This document shows positions 45,430 to 57,268 of a stretch of DNA of 64,000 nucleotides, piece after piece. The position numbers and the translations under genes are program-made. Below the pieces are notes generated by a model. The model saw only the letters and a list, made by a program, of their open reading frames with translations, was not told the origin of the DNA and did not search any database. This DNA is from Sarcophilus harrisii (lineage: Eukaryota > Chordata > Mammalia > Dasyuromorphia > Dasyuridae): positions 462,537,359 to 462,601,358 of the forward strand of contig NC_045429.1 of NCBI RefSeq assembly GCF_902635505.1, written 5' to 3'. The first letter of the stretch is position 1; each line of letters opens with the position of its first letter.

Positions 45430-45945
45430 CCGCGTCAGCCCCCTGCCCCTGCTGGAGGCCGCCCCCCCCCTGCTGGAGGCCGCCCCCTCCCCCTGCTGAT
45501 GGCCGCCCCCTCCCCCTGCTGATGGCCGCCCCTCCCCTGCTGGAGGCCGCCCCTCCCTGCTGGAGGCCGCCCCTCCCTGCTGGAGGCCGCCCCTCCCCTG
45601 CTGATGGCCGCCCTCCCTTGCTGATGGCCGCCCCTCCCCTGCTGGAGGCCGCCCCTCCCCTGCTGGAGGCCGCCCCCCCCTGCTGGAGGCCGCCCCCTCC
45701 CCCTGCTGGAGGCCGCCCCCTCCCCCTGCTGGTGGCCGCCCCCCCCTGCTGGAGGCCGCCCCCTCCCCCTGCTGGAGGCCGCCCCCTCCCCCTGCTGATG
45801 GCCGCCCCCTCCCCTGCTGATGGCCGCCCCCTCCCCCTGCTGGAGGCCGCCCCCTCCCCCTGCTGGAGGCCGCCCCCCCCCTGCTGGAGGCCGCCCCCTC
45901 CCCCTGCTGATGGCCGCCCCCTCCCCCTGCTGATGGCCGCCCCCG
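45430..45945 (+). repeat. CTGCTGG/ATGGCCGCC minisatellite
   Basis: About 22 copies of a 20-24-bp unit: CTGCTG, then GAGGCC or ATGGCC, then GCCCC and a variable C/T spacer. The two variants are intermixed in runs. CpG-dense. Long frames here (both strands) are artefacts. Confidence 0.92.
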
Positions 45946-46305
45946 GCCCCGCCCGCTTCCCGCCCCCTCCCCCCCAGGGCGTCAGGAACACCCCACAGCC
46001 CGGACCCGGAGCCAGCCCCGGAAGGGGGGCGGCCCTGGCAGGCGTGTGGCGCGAGCGCCCCCTGGCGGCCGCCGGCCGAAGCGCTCCCCCTTCCGCCGGC
46101 GGGGCCGGGGCCCTCCCAGAAGGAGCCACGGGCCGGGCCCCGAGTCCTGCAAAAGGGAGCAGACGGTGGCCTGGGAGGGTCCGAGCCAAAGCCGGGCTCT
46201 GTGGCTGCGTGAGCCGGCCTCCCTGCCCCCCCCGCCCCCCGGGCCGCCGCCGCCCCTCCCCCCCATGTACCTACTGGTGCGGAGCGCAGAGGGCCGGGAT
46301 CCGGA
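45946..46305. promoter_or_regulatory. CpG-rich unique spacer with CTCF-like site
   Basis: Dense CpG, no exon with a recognisable product. It separates two minisatellites and carries a CTCF-like motif. Confidence 0.4.
46052..46070 (-). promoter_or_regulatory. CTCF-like motif
   Basis: CGAGCGCCCCCTGGCGGCC is almost identical to the site at 16703-16721 and has the same orientation. Confidence 0.6.
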
Positions 46306-46630
46306 GGCCTGAGGGCCGGGGGGCGGGGGCAGAGCGCTGGGGGGGCAGAGGGCAGAGGGCAGAGCGCCGGGAGGGCAGAGGGCAGAGCGCCGGGAGGGCA
46401 GAGGGCAGAGCGCTGGGCGAGCAGAGGGCCGGGGTCCGGAGAACTGAGGGCCGGGGGGGCAGAGGGCAGAGCGGCGGGAGGGCAGAGGTCAGAGCGCCGG
46501 GAGGGCAGGGGCAGGGGGCAGAGGTCAGAGGGCCGGGGGGGCAGAGGTCAGAGCGCCGGGAGGGCAGAGGTCAGAGGGCCGGGGCAGAGCGCCGGGGGGG
46601 CAGGGGGCAGAGGTCAGAGGGCCGGGTTCA
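46306..46630 (+). repeat. GGGAGGGCAGAG minisatellite
   Basis: About 14 units of around 20-25 bp with core GGGCAGAGGGCAGAGCGCC or GGGCAGAGGTCAGAG(C/G)GCC. Confidence 0.9.
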
Positions 46631-49265
46631 CCGTCAGAAAGGGCCAGGGCCGGACCCTGCCTCAGCCTCAGTTTCCCCACCTGTACGATGGGGACGATAA
46701 CGGCCCCTATTGGCAGGAGTCCCCTGGTTATTATCCGCGTTTTTGGGGGTCCCTCCCCCGAAGCCTTCGGCCCCACCCCCCACGAGGGCTTTCCTGCTCT
46801 CGCTCCGGCCCGGCCTCCAGGCCCCCCCCCCCTTCCCGCAGCCCCCCGAGCAGCCTCCAGGGGCCGAGCGGGGCGGGGCCCAGGCCAGGCTCCCGGGGCG
46901 GGAGGTCACGGAGAATGGGGCCCAGGCGGGCACAGCAGGAAGCCATCGGCTCCCCCCCCTCCACGGGCGGCAGAGGCTCCCGGATGGGGACCAGCTGGCT
47001 CGGGAGGCGGGAGGCTCCAGAGCAGGCCCCGGGGCACGTGGAGGAGAATCGGGTCCGGGTGGGGGCTCGGTGCCTCTGAGCCAGGAAGGCTCAGGGGGGG
47101 CGGCCGTGGGGACAAGTGCAGCCTGGGAGAGCGCCCGGGCTCCGGCCCGAGCTGCGGGGTGGGGAAGGGTCCCAGCCGGCGGGGGTGGGGGGGGGCTGGG
47201 GGCTCCGGCCTCAGGAGGGAGGTCCCCAGTCACCGAGAAGCCCATTGGGCCTCATAGAACCCCCCAGAGCGGCCCGGCCCCGCCCTCCCCGTCCTCCTCG
47301 CCCCATGGCCCGTTACCCCTCAGGAGCCGGCTCGGGCCGGAGCCCACATTGGAAGTGGCCTTCGGGGGTTGTCGGCGGGCTGCTCGGGCCCTCGCTGCCC
47401 CTCCCCCTTCTCCACAGGAGCCCCCCCCAGATACACGTGTGGAGCCACTCCCGCCGGCGGGAGCTCCCGGCCCCTGCGAAGCCCCCGTCTGGCTCAAAGA
47501 CCCCGTTCGAGCGATGGGTTCCTTGTGCTCGGGAACTCGGGCCCAGAGCCCCGGATCCAGCCAGACCCACCGTTAGCTCCTCCACGCTAAGGGCACGACG
47601 CTCTTGGTGGGGCGATTGATTTGTGGGGAAGGGCCGAGGCAGAAAATCCCCCCGGACGGGCCCTCCCCGGCCGGGACCCATCCCACCCACGGCAGCCCAG
47701 GTGCCCTGGCCTCTCCCATCCCACCGCGCTCCAGCCCGGGGCAGCCTTGGCAGCGAAGCCCCCTCACTTTTTGCTGGAAAAGTCGGTCTCCGTTACCTTC
47801 CCTGGGGAAGCTCCTCCCTTTACCTGGGCCCTGGACCTCCAGCCACAAACTCCAGTTTTGCTTCTTCACCTTCTGATGGGGATGGAGCCACAGGCTGACC
47901 ATGGGGGGAGGGGGGATGCCTCGAGAGCACATCCAGGCCCACCCACCGACTTGGGGCAAAAGGCCCCTGAGGGGCCCTGGCCAAGGCGAGGTGGGAGGGC
48001 CCAACGGGCAGTGTCCTCAAAGCCACGGCCGCAGGGAGCTCATCGAGCCTCCTTCGGGCCGCCGGACTCCGGCCCATTAGAAGGAAACAGCCCGTCAGGG
48101 ACCGTGAAGGGAGCAGCCAGACGGTGCTGGGGGAAGGGCAGACGGACACAGGGGCCTCTCCATACCTTGCCCAACAGCAGGGTGCCCCACTAGATCCCGG
48201 GTCCCCAGTACAGGCGGGCCAGGGACAGCCCTGGCCTTTCTGAGGGGCCACAGACTAAGTGTACGGCCGCTCCGGCCCCTAGATCTGAGGGGGGCTTCTG
48301 AGGGGCCCTTCCCCTCGCTCGGAGCCTCGCCTCTGGAGGCAGCAGCCCATGGGGGCCCTTGGCAGCGAGGCTTTCTTTTGGGCTCCTGTGACTCTTCCAT
48401 TTCCACTGGAAGAGAAAACTCCACTAAAGGGTTTTTCTCTGTCCTGCCCAACAACCTGGGAAGGAAAACACTGGAGAGCACGTGCTCCCTCTCAGGCAGC
48501 CTCCGGCAGCTCGGACACCAGTTCCCAAGAAAAACCAATGTTTCCCATGAGCCTGAGCTCGAGGAAAGGGGGCCGGGCAGTGGGCGGGCCCTGGACGTGC
48601 CCAAGGCTGGGTCTATCCTCTCCTGACTGCCGCAGGGTCGCGGCCTCCACCAGGCCCACCCAGGGCGTCCAGGAGGTTTTCCTTTCTTTTTCCTCTGCTC
48701 CTAATGGGTCTGTGTGGGGGAAGCCGGAGCCCACGGGGCTGCTCGGAACCGAAGGCCCAGGGCCATTAGCCCTTTGGTGGATTGTTAAAGGCTCCGTCCC
48801 GGGTGGAAACGCAAAATCGGAGCCCCCGACCGTGGCCCAGGACTCAGAATAGGCGGGAAGCTGCCTTTTCATCTCCCTGAAGCAAAGGTGGAAGTGGAGG
48901 CCGCCGGCACCCTCCCTCTTCCCACATCTGCGTCTGAGGGCCCCCCCCGGAACCAGCAGCCGCTGGGGCAGAGGCCGGGGGAAGTCGGGGGGACCCGAAG
49001 GTTCTTACTTTCTGGCTGCATTTCACTCCTCAGCATCGAGCTTATCGTCCCCCACTGGAGGAGGAAGGAGGAGAAAGGCTGATGGCGGCTTTGGGCAAGC
49101 CCCGACCAACAGGCCCCTGGGGGAGGGGGGGGCACCTGCGGCCATTTTCTCTGGCTCTCCCAGACTTTCTCTAAGTGTTGGAGAAACACCTAAAACACTG
49201 GTCTTCAGTCAGACTGTGGGGGGATGGGAGGGAGGCCCCTGGGCACAAGAACTCACACACACTGG
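46631..49265. other. GC-rich intergenic DNA, no gene seen
   Basis: A MIR scrap at 46663-46695 (CTCAGTTTCCCCACCTGTAC). CpG-rich to about 48050, less so after. Frames are open on both strands and compositional. The right end is the 3' flank of the minus-strand gene. Confidence 0.4.
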
Positions 49266-49587
49266 AGGGAGTTTCACAGAAAAGTTTTATTTCTTGGAAG
49301 TCTGAGGAAGCAAAATACAGAGCCCACAGGGCCGGGGCGTCGGGAGTCTGGGGGAGCTCTGGATTTAAGCTACACTGCGAGGGAGCATCCTCGGGCCCCC
49401 ATCACGGGGTGCCCCAGGGCAGCCATCGTCTCTGCCCCAGGGGAGGCTCTGACCCCTGGTTCTTGACCTGCCAGGGCTCTGCAGTTGTTCCTACAGCTTC
49501 TTCCAAGGGAGAAGGGCTTCATTTGAGCCAGATCCAAGAGTCCCCGACGTCAGCATTATAGCCCGGAGCGAACTTGTGACCTTTCAG
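49266..49587 (-). CDS. Last exon, stop and 3' UTR of an unrecognised gene
   Basis: The minus strand has a good acceptor (TTTTCCTTTTTAG ending at 49588). It is followed by 22 codons, LKGHKFAPGYNADVGDSWIW plus LK, and a TGA at 49521-49519. A 3' UTR of about 250 nt follows, with AATAAA at 49291-49286, so cleavage is expected near 49265-49272. The peptide is non-repetitive and protein-like, and the exon lies downstream of three firm exons on the same strand, so I assign it to the same gene. The link is inferred: the exons between are not all found. I do not recognise this C-terminus. Confidence 0.65.
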
Positions 49588-52500
49588 CTAAAAAGGAAAA
49601 ACAGACACCAGTGCTGAGAGCGATTCTGCCAAGGAGCAAGACCCCTGATCTGCAGGGAAGCCCCTCCCACGGAGGTACCCCGAGATGCCCCTGGGAAATA
49701 ACCCGAGTTGGAGGGACGCTAATGCATTGTCAATCCGGCTGCAAAATGGCCAAACCATCACAGAGGTCATGATGAGAGAGACGCTGACCAAGCTTCCGAC
49801 CAGGAGGTGGGTTAAGAGTGGCCCCACTGACGCCAAAGACCCCGGAGACAAAGCAAGTGCCCATAAGCGAGGCAAAACAAGAGAAGCTTCTGCAGGAGCT
49901 CCGATGCTCATCCTGACTGGGGGCTACAGAGGCAAAGCCTCTTACTGGGGCTTCCCCTCCGAGCTCAGCGCCCCCCTCAGGCCGTGCAGTCCTGGCCGGG
50001 CCGCTTCTCCCCCATGTACAGCCACCCCCGGTGTGCGGCTGGGCGTCTCCACCACAAACCTGGGAAAGGTTCTCCTCCCGGGCAGCCTGGGCCTGTCTGC
50101 AGCTCACTCACCCTGGACGGTCTTGAGGAAGGCTTTAAATTGCAATTTTAATCATTTAATATTTCGGCTGAACACAGGAGCAGCCAAATGCGTCCCTGAG
50201 GAAGAAGGGGCCGGGAAACAGCTCGGAGGTTTGTTTCCCTCTCTGCAAAACAAAACTTCAGCCACAAACGGGAGAACAGAAAGCCGGGAGAGCGTAACCT
50301 GTGGGGTCCAGCAGCACCTCTTAACTGTATCACAAAATCTGCGCCGTGGCCCTCTCCCGGCAGCATGAAATTGACCCTCTGATGGTCAGAGTCTCGGGTG
50401 ATCGGGATCATCAGTTATTAGTGCATTAGACCCACAGAGGCCCACAGGGAAGGTTCTCACTGCTAGCAGTCACACTGGGAGGAGGAAAAGCAGCCTGTCT
50501 TCCATGTCAGCGTCTGCAGCTCCTCCTTCAGAGATCTTCCCACCTCGCTTTCCCATTCAGGGCCTCCGACAGTGTCCCCTGAGGCTTTGGTAAAGGGACT
50601 AGCAGCATTTGCTCGCATTTCTGGGGTCCCTCCCACACAGAGCAGGATTTCAGTCCCTGGGACGGCCCAGCATTTCCGGCACTGGCTCAATCCTCTGCTT
50701 TGGATTACACGCCATCAGAACAATGTCTTCTCCAAAGGAAAATACATGCACGTGCACTTCAAGAGTGAGAAAGAACAAGTCAAAAGCTCTTTGTTCAAGG
50801 TCCTGGGATGAGCCTCGAAGGGAAGTAACATTTCAGGAGGCAAAGATGAGGAGGGAGCCTGGAAGCCGTGAGAAGAGAAGGCAGGAAGGCTTCCTGGGGA
50901 ACATGGAGCAAGTTTATGACCAAAAAGATGTGAAATGAGCCTGGAGAGGGAGGCTGGAGCCTAAGTTCCCTCAGCCTAGGGGCAGTCGGAAGGCACAAGT
51001 ACCGAGGTCAAGCTGAGGATACCGATCACTGAGGTGACTCTCCAACTCAAGCTCAGAAGTGGGCAGGTCGGGAGAAGGCCCACTGCCCTGTCCTCCTCAT
51101 CCCTTCTCCAAACTCTTCTCATGAAGATCATGTGGCCAATCCCAGGTTTGTGACTGTTGTTTTCTTGATTCCCTTCCTTTTAGTAACAAGGAGGGGGAGT
51201 AACCAGGATTCAAGTACCTGGCACCTTCCCTTCTTGCAGACATCAATGAAAACCGACATCTGCTCTCCGGCTCACATTCTTCCTAACTGGACAAGAAAAC
51301 ACATTGAGGTCTTAATGGCAATCAGAATGGTCCCATGATTCTTAGGATGCACCATCAGGTGGATGGCAAGGCCCAGGAATCCTTAAAGAGCATCATCAGG
51401 TTACTGGCAGGGCCTGAGAGTCTGTCTGCAATGGCAGCCAGATGGGAAGCGCCAGTGGTCCGCCATGCTCCTGGAAGAACAATGCCCAGTGATTCTCTCC
51501 AACTGCCGCTTCAGTGCTCTCAAGGTTGTGCCACCTCCTGCATGGACCATTTAGACTGACCTTGCTCACAGCCCTTCCCCTTCTATATTCTCTTTAAGAT
51601 CACTGCTAACCTCAAAGAGCTCCAAGACTGATGTTATCTGAGTTCCAACAGAGCAACTTCAGCGTCACTTGGAAGAGCTTTCCCACCTTGCAGTGCTTCA
51701 TCTTTACAGTTTCAGGCTTCCACGTTCTCGGGATGGTCTTGGTCTCTCAAGATTTAGCAATTTCTTCCTCCTCCCTCCACTGTTCCTCAATGTTTTACAA
51801 AAGAAAAATGCTACAATCTTCCCAAGATATTTCAAACAGATCTATGGTCCACACCGTTGCCACACTTGTCACCAAGCCTTTGCACTTGTCAAGAAGATCA
51901 AGCCTTTGCTAATGAGAGAAGTTTCTAGTTTCCTTTGGCCTCCTCGTTGTAGGAACTCATTTACACTTTGTATTATGAGTGGGAACAAGGAAGATCTGGG
52001 TTTAGGTCTTATTTCAGGCACATTCTAGTTATCTAAACATAGATGAGTTATTTTAATTCCTCAAGGGCCCAGGCAACTCTCTCCACCAACACATTCCCCA
52101 CAAGTTACCAATATGCATTGGTGTTTCCTACTCCCCAACCCCGTAACTTCAGGAGAAGTCTGGGTTTTTTACCTACTTCCAAGTTTCCAAAATTAGCAGC
52201 TTGCTTAAATATGTCGGAGTGAAATCACATGTCAAATCCATTTCTCATTTTTTATTCTGTCTTACAATTTGTTACTGCTTTTGGTCTTTGCTTTAGACAA
52301 GTTGCTGTCCAGATTCCACATCAACAACTGCTTTAGAAATGTTTCCCAAATCAGTGATCAGACATGTCCTGTCTATTGTCACCTGAGAGCTTATGAAGTG
52401 CTCACAAAATCCAGCCCCTCCTAAATCTTTTAATTCAAGTGGGTCCACAGACTTGTCATCCAACTGAAATCCCTGTGAGAGAGCGTCTCTCTGTGTTGAA

Positions 52501-52869
52501 ACCCCTGTGCCTCTGTCCTTGTTGGAGGTCCTCCACTCCCCACAAACAATTTGCATCGAAGCTACAGCACAGTAAAGCACATTAAAGTGCATGATCATCT
52601 CCGTGGGTTTGGTCCTGAGCACACAACACCCTCTGAAATGATGCTGACTCAGCCACATGGGAGCTCCCTCCCCTCTCACTGGAGAAGCCCCGTTCTGCTG
52701 GCCCCCCACCCTCACACACCCTAACGCTCTCCCTCGGGGACCAAGGCCTGAATGTAAGCCCTATGTGAATGTAAGCTCCTCCAGGGGAGGAACCGTGTAC
52801 TTGATCACAGTGCCTGGCACACAGTCGGCAGCACACGCTCACAAACTGACTGCTGAGTGTTTATAAGTT

Positions 52870-54080
52870 ATCCCTATTGCTTCTCTGACACTTATGTTTG
52901 CCAAATTTCTGTCACTACAAAAGCCAACCTGCTCTTAACTTTAAAATATGATGGCCTTTAGTGGAGATTTTATAACAAGAATTTACTCAAAGAGGGGAAA
53001 TGAATGGTGTGGAAGAAAACCACATTAGCTTAAAGAGCCTTTTTAATACATCAAAATGAAATCGCTAAAGGCTATTTTCACACTGATATATACTTTGTAT
53101 CCCCCTATGAATAGATCTACTTAGCTGTTCTACTCAGTGTCATAAATGTTAGAAAATGAAAACACTCCTAAAAGCTGGGGAAAAAGACAGAAAAAGTACA
53201 ATTTGGTCCACAGGTGCCATCCTGACATTTGTTCAAATGGCTGTAATTAGCATCTTGTTTTAAACCCCAATCATTCCAAGCCATCAGAGTAATCTCCAAG
53301 TGGCAAGCACTTCAGCCCGTGAGTGCAAAAGCTAGAGGCCACAGAGTCACGAATGCCCAAGTGAATCTGTGAAACACTTCACTTTGTTAATCTCTGCTTT
53401 TTATCCCAAATGTTTGTTCCCTAATATTTGTTATCTAAAGAAAAGAGAGTAAAGGCTATGGTAAATTTCCATTCTTCATCCTTCCTCAAAGCTTGCAGGA
53501 GGAAAAGCCAGATCCAAACTGTTTTCCATCCTGTCTCATCTAGCAGAAAATGGGAAGATTATTTCACTTCAATTATGATTAAATGGAACAGGAGATTTAA
53601 TATGAAAATTTGCCTTTTAATATCCAGTTACCTAATTCTGACCTCGTTCGGTCAGAAAAAGAACCCACACTTGTTTTTTTGAATGCAGAACAAAAGGACT
53701 CTTATCATCTTGCATCATTGTTTTCATGATTTAGGAAAGTTATATTCCAGAGCTTCTCTTGTTTGTTCCAAGTCTGACTGTCTTTATTAAGATGCTTTTT
53801 GTAAAGCCAAGAACAGACAGTACTATGTATTAAAACTGTCAAACAGCCACATTTTTAAAAAATGGGAAGGGAGACCTTGATACTGGAAATGAAAACAACT
53901 TGAGATAGTAAAGCAATAAAAATAGCAGGCGAGAGAAAACAGAAGATGCTGTTACCATAGCAACTGTCTTGGACACAATCAGCTACATGAAGGGAGCACC
54001 ACATCTTTCTTAATAGCATTTTGCCTCCTTATATTTGGGAAAGACTGGCTCTAAAGTGGAAAACAATTTACAGCTGAATT
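52870..54080. promoter_or_regulatory. Repeat-poor AT-rich intronic tract, possible conserved non-coding DNA
   Basis: About 1.2 kb without recognisable repeats, unlike its surroundings, and rich in homeodomain-like sites (GGCTGTAATTAGCATC near 53230) plus an X-box at 53951-53964. The absence of repeats and density of motifs suggest constraint; comparison with other mammals would decide. Confidence 0.3.
53951..53964. promoter_or_regulatory. X-box (RFX site)
   Basis: GTTACCATAGCAAC fits GTNRCC-N2-RGYAAC exactly. Confidence 0.55.
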
Positions 54081-54110
54081 ATCCGCCTTAAAGGAAGGGC
54101 AGCGCTCTCA

Positions 54111-54155
54111 CCGAAGTGACCACATCCAGATTGGGAACCGGGGCTTTCAAAGGCT
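54111..54155 (-). CDS. Candidate 45-nt exon of the minus-strand gene
   Basis: On the minus strand an acceptor (TGCTGCTTGTGCGCAG, ending at 54156) and a donor (TCG, then GTGAGAG, with GT at 54110-54109) enclose 15 codons, KPLKAPVPNLDVVTS, in phase 0 at both ends. Its phase is compatible both with the donor of the exon at 60959 and with the last exon at 49587. The polypyrimidine tract is mediocre and the exon is short, so chance is possible. It flanks a repeat-poor intronic tract. Confidence 0.4.
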
Positions 54156-54274
54156 TCTGCGCACAAGCAGCACATATGCTCAGGGAGGAGCCAGCCCAGG
54201 GGACAAGGTGAGGCTCAGAGGCGCTGCTCCCCCTCCCCCGCTCTTCCTCTCACATGAGCCGACCAAAAACTGAA

Positions 54275-55865
54275 ATATCCACAAAAGCCATCATATTATC
54301 ATTAAAATTCAGCAGAAAGAAAAAGAGAAACTCCAACTATTTGGGAATCTTATCTATCAAGACATATCCAGGAGCTACATGAGTCCATCTGTAAAACACT
54401 CTTTAAAGAAATAAAGAAAATAGTAAAATAACTGCAGAAATAATGTTTGCACATAGACAGACTGAGCTAATATAACAAAAGTCACAACACGACCCAAACT
54501 AATTTACTTTTTCAGGGCCTTACTAAACTACAAGGGGATTTTTTAAAAATAAAGCTAGAAAAAAATTGAAATCATATGGAATTTTTTAAAAAGTCAAAAA
54601 TCACAAGGAAAATCATTTTTAAAAGGAGTGGGAAAGAAAGGAGTCCAGCAATAAAGGATCTCGCACTGTCCATCAGTCCAACGATTGGTTCTGACCGGTT
54701 CTGACAGCAGCAGAACAAACGGCAGCTCTGGAACAGTATGACCCCAGTTACTAGGGCAGTGACTCACTCATTATCTGACAAAATTATTGGAAAGCTCTCT
54801 GACAAAAATAAGATTTAGACACCCACTGCACACCAAGAACTCTAAATGGATGCAACTTAGACATAAATGGTGAAATTGGAAGGAAACTGGAAGAGCCAGG
54901 AAGGAATTACTTTTCAGTAATGGATAGGGGAAGAGTTCATTACCGAGCAAGGGATAGAGAGTAAGAAAAACTACTTTGATTATATGAAATTAAAATGGAC
55001 ACAAAGCAAAATTAATGAAATTAAAATCAGGAGAACAGTTAGCTGGGAACAAATCTTAGCAGCCATTTTCTCCGATAAAGGTTATTATATCTCAGACGTA
55101 CATAGAATTGATTCAAATGTATGACTAAAAGCTATTCTCTAATAGATGATACGGTCAAAGGAGAGATCAAAAAGTTCCCAAAGGAAGCCAGCCAAGTTAG
55201 CAGCAGCCGTGACAGATGCTCCAAAGCACTAACAACGAGAAAAAGGCAAATTGGAGCAACTCTGAGGTTCCATGTCACACTCATCAGACTGGCAAAGATT
55301 AAAGAGGAAAAAGCCAACCGCTGAAGGGGCTCGAGGAAAGCAGGTACTTTAATGGAAGACTGGCCCAGCCATTCCAGAAAGCAATCTGGAACTACTTCTA
55401 AAGTCATTCTATTGGCCAAAGCTACTGAGAGCCAACAGCAGCACTCATAGGCTCACATGCAAAAGAAATAAAAGGTTAAAACCCACAAAAAACATGGATA
55501 GCCGCTCTTTTTGCAATGGCAAAGAATTAAGGGGGATTAGATCTACCTATTAGATCACTTACAGTACACAACTGGTAAAGGAATATCATTGTGCTGTAAT
55601 GACGAGACGGACAGTTTGAGAGCAAACTACAAATGGAGCACAAACCTACAGTGATAAAGTGCTCGAGAACTCTGACGGATGAAATGACAAAAATGTGATC
55701 CCACTGGACCCAAGAGGAAGCAGACATTTTGGCCACGGGCTCTGCAGGAAATGTTTTGCTGGCCTCTGAATCCCTATTACAAGGGTTTTCCCCTTTTTTT
55801 ATTGTTCAATGGGGTGGGGTGAAGGGAGAGAGAATAAATGCTTGCAAAAACACTTTTTTAGAAAA
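54275..55865 (+). mobile_element. L1 ORF2 3' half and 3' UTR, degraded
   Basis: Follows L1 order: GGAATCTTATCTATCAAGAC, AACTAATTTACTTTTTCAGG, TTGATTATATGAAATTAAAA, CAACTCTGAGGTTCCATGTC, AAAGCAATCTGGAAC and the tail GTGAAGGGAGAGAGAATAAA. It has many stops. It inserted in sense orientation relative to the plus strand, opposite to the host gene whose intron it occupies. Confidence 0.85.
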
Positions 55866-56229
55866 CTCTGATAGGAGAAGTTGCCAGGCACAGGAGATGC
55901 AGCTGGCCCGAGTTCAAACCCGATTTCTCAGAACTCCTCCGCATGTGGGCCTGCACAAGGGGCCGACTCTCCAGACTCTCATGTCAGCAGAGGAAATCGG
56001 CCCCAGGGGCGTCCCCACCTGAGGGGGTGCCTCGGCTCCAGCCCCCTGTCTCTAGCCTGAACCTCTGCTGGAGGTCTGGGAGAGAGGTAAGGGGAGACTA
56101 AGGGAGAGGTGGGAGTTAGGCTCTGATGTGAGGCCACGGGACCAGTCGACTTTCCACCATGTTGCCCTGGTGAATGTCATATTCGCCCATGTTATCTCCC
56201 ATCTTGTCTGACCTGATCCGTACTGTCTC
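55866..56229 (-). other. Intronic DNA, unassigned
   Basis: Near 55880-55970 a MIR-like CAGGAGATGCAGCTGGCCCG and GAGTTCAAACCCGA may be a SINE scrap. Nothing else seen. Confidence 0.3.
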
Positions 56230-56425
56230 CAGCCAAGAGAATGGGAGCTCTTGGAGATCAGGAGCTCTCTTTCCAGAGTCAAGCACACAGTAAGTATTTA
56301 CCAAATGCTTGTACACCAAGCACTCAATAAACACTCACTAAATGTTTGTCCTTCAGGGGCTCTGTCTCCACAGCTGAGCACTCAGCAAGCACTTACTAAA
56401 TGCTTGTCCATCAGGTTCGGTCCGA
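56230..56425 (+). repeat. Tandemly repeated L3-like tails
   Basis: The phrase AAGCACT(C/T)A(A/C)T(A/C)AA and its relatives occur three times (near 56288, 56320 and 56387), each followed by TGTTTG or TGCTTG, as in a triplicated L3-like 3' end. Confidence 0.55.
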
Positions 56426-56539
56426 GCTGGCCATGTGATTAATGATCTGCCTACCCCCGCCTCTCTTCCCATTTATGACCTAGCTTCATTGCAGAGAGAG
56501 CAGTGACAGGGCGCGGGGCCAGGTCAGGATCCAGGCCCT

Positions 56540-56700
56540 ACTAGCTGGGCCACCAGGGCAGCTCCCCCATCTCAGATCCTTCGGCTGTGCACTAGGGACA
56601 GTAACAGCCCGAACCTCGCAGGAATGGTGGCAGGAGCCAACGAGATAACATTGTCTCGCATACAGCAGGTGCTTAGCAAACATTCGAGTGGAGCCGGCTG
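56540..56700 (+). repeat. MIR 3' half
   Basis: CCATCTCAGATCCTTC, AGGGACAGTAACAGCC, AACCTCGCAGGAATGG and ATACAGCAGGTGCTTAGC in MIR order. Confidence 0.6.
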
Positions 56701-57209
56701 CCACTAGCTGCTGAGAAAGATCTTTGTTCAAGTGGATCCCCCTTGGGGAGGCCCTCACCTCTGGGGCTTCTGGGAGTAGAGGGAAGGATACACCCCTGCA
56801 GAGTTTTAAATTTAGAATTTGTTCCCAATTTATTCTCAACTGCACGGAGGAGGCGGGATGGGAATTTGTCCAGCTTCGCTTCCACGTAAAGCCCATGGAA
56901 GAAAGGTTTGAGGCACTCTCCCGAGGCCCTGTGACCCCCAGGAAGAGGTCTGCCTCTAAATGGTTCTCTAGTCTATAAGATGATTTTGTCTTCTCTCTGT
57001 GCTTTTAACGATCACTCTCCATAAAAAGCCAGACATTGCTTCTGTGCAGTTTTCCAAGTGTCTCCAAGGGCAGATAGTAAATAAGAAAAACAAAATCCCA
57101 AAGGCCCGTCAGCATTACTGAAAGATGGAGATTATGGCTATTATAGCACACAGCCCCACTTCCAGATCTGAGAGAAATTTCTAGTAATGCCCAAATTGCC
57201 CCGGGATCC

Positions 57210-57211
<2 letters not shown>
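56701..57211 (-). other. Intronic DNA, unassigned
   Basis: No exon or repeat recognised. Confidence 0.3.

Positions 57212-57267
<56 letters not shown>
57212..57267 (+). repeat. (CT)n microsatellite
   Basis: Twenty-eight uninterrupted CT dinucleotides. Confidence 0.95.

Positions 57268-57268
<1 letters not shown>

Larger units (their letters stand above)
49588..54110 (-). other. Putative intron of the minus-strand gene
   Basis: 49588-51100 is moderately GC-rich. 51100-52300 is unassigned AT-richer sequence. An L3-like tail is at 52740-52865 (CAGTGCCTGGCACACAGTCG). 52870-54080 is unique AT-rich DNA, listed separately. A codon stretch on the minus strand at 50300-50400 (RVNFMLPGEGHGADF) is exon-like but has weak splice sites. 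Confidence 0.4.

Noticed and set aside
45404-46700. Long Pro/Ala- and Gly-rich frames on both strands
   Set aside because: They run through the CpG-rich minisatellites and depend on their repeat units.
50300-50411. Exon-like minus-strand peptide RVNFMLPGEGHGADF with a CTAATAAC branch-point-like sequence upstream, and a 36-nt imperfect hairpin at 50379-50414
   Set aside because: The acceptor and donor are weak (GTGATA or GTTAAG), the frame is closed just upstream, and no phase-consistent join stands out. Left as a possible missed exon. The hairpin does not fit a tRNA or snoRNA.
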